Of a stretch of 48,719 nucleotides of DNA, positions 48,653-48,719 are shown in pieces. Both the position numbers and the translations under genes were made by a program. Under the pieces are notes generated by a model. It saw only the letters and a list, made by a program, of their open reading frames with translations, did not search any database and was not told where the DNA came from. Every line of letters starts with the position of its first letter. Position 1 is the stretch's first letter. The stretch comes from Bradyrhizobium liaoningense (GTDB lineage: Bacteria; Pseudomonadota; Alphaproteobacteria; Rhizobiales; Xanthobacteraceae). The stretch covers positions 1 through 48,719 of the forward strand of contig NZ_JAFCJM010000050.1 in the NCBI RefSeq assembly GCF_018130955.1, written 5' to 3'.

Positions 48653-48719
48653 TCGCATATGGGTTTTCGCTAGCTATTGCATTGTAAGGCAAGACGGATT
48701 CTGAAGACGACTCCCGGGT

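Overview
The window looks like chromosomal DNA of a Bradyrhizobium-type alphaproteobacterium (Nitrobacteraceae). Evidence: uniformly GC-rich codon use, the gene order tolQ-tolR-tolA-tolB ... pal-ybgF-tilS-ftsH, a GapR/DUF2312 protein, a DUF1244 protein, many very short proteins of the kind seen in Bradyrhizobium, and dispersed palindromic intergenic repeats. This is inferred from sequence reading alone; no database search was run. I recognised no tRNA, rRNA, CRISPR array, transposase or phage gene.

Layout. (1) 1-7.2 kb: gapR, a DUF1244 gene, a secreted DUF1036 protein overlapping pyruvate kinase (pyk), a TetR regulator, a PAP2 phosphatase, a 54-residue Flp pilin and a polytopic membrane protein. 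(2) 7.5-12.5 kb: a patchwork of small genes around a cold-shock protein and a ribosomal protein S21, including tiny membrane peptides, one frameshifted gene and one apparent in-frame fusion of two small genes. (3) 12.5-27.2 kb, almost all minus strand: a DUF2867/DUF3052 pair, ftsH, tilS, ybgF, pal, then tolB, tolA, tolR, tolQ. The Tol-Pal set is split by about 5 kb holding an AraC/GyrI-like regulator, a FeeM-type N-acyl amino acid synthase and a GGDEF-EAL protein. (4) 27.2-35.9 kb: repeats, a frameshifted gene, gamma-glutamyltransferase (flanked on its left by a remnant of the SDR gene on its right), an SDR/HCCA-isomerase operon divergent from an HxlR regulator, cysE, small membrane proteins, and a DUF2852 gene next to a TetR gene. 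(5) 36-43.2 kb: YCII/DGPF proteins, a glutathione S-transferase, cupin, SDR, VOC and SRPBCC genes and an ECF sigma factor of the type that carries a C-terminal TPR-like extension (ECF42-like). (6) 43.3-48.7 kb: a glyoxylate/hydroxypyruvate reductase, a secreted protein, a chemoreceptor, and a TetR regulator divergent from a second GST.

The strongest regulatory signal is in region 5. Four minus-strand transcription units (YCII-sigma factor; SRPBCC-VOC; YCII cluster; GST) each have the same element upstream: TGTCG(A/G), exactly 17 bases, then CGTC. This reads as a local regulon of the ECF sigma factor encoded among them, including its own operon. Other regulators have clear dyads. The HxlR gene has two 17-bp dyads of one consensus between it and the operon it faces. 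The TetR at 35.2-36.0 kb has one dyad at its own start codon and a second in front of the DUF2852 gene. The TetR regulators at 3.2 kb and 47.1 kb each have an inverted repeat in their divergent promoter region.
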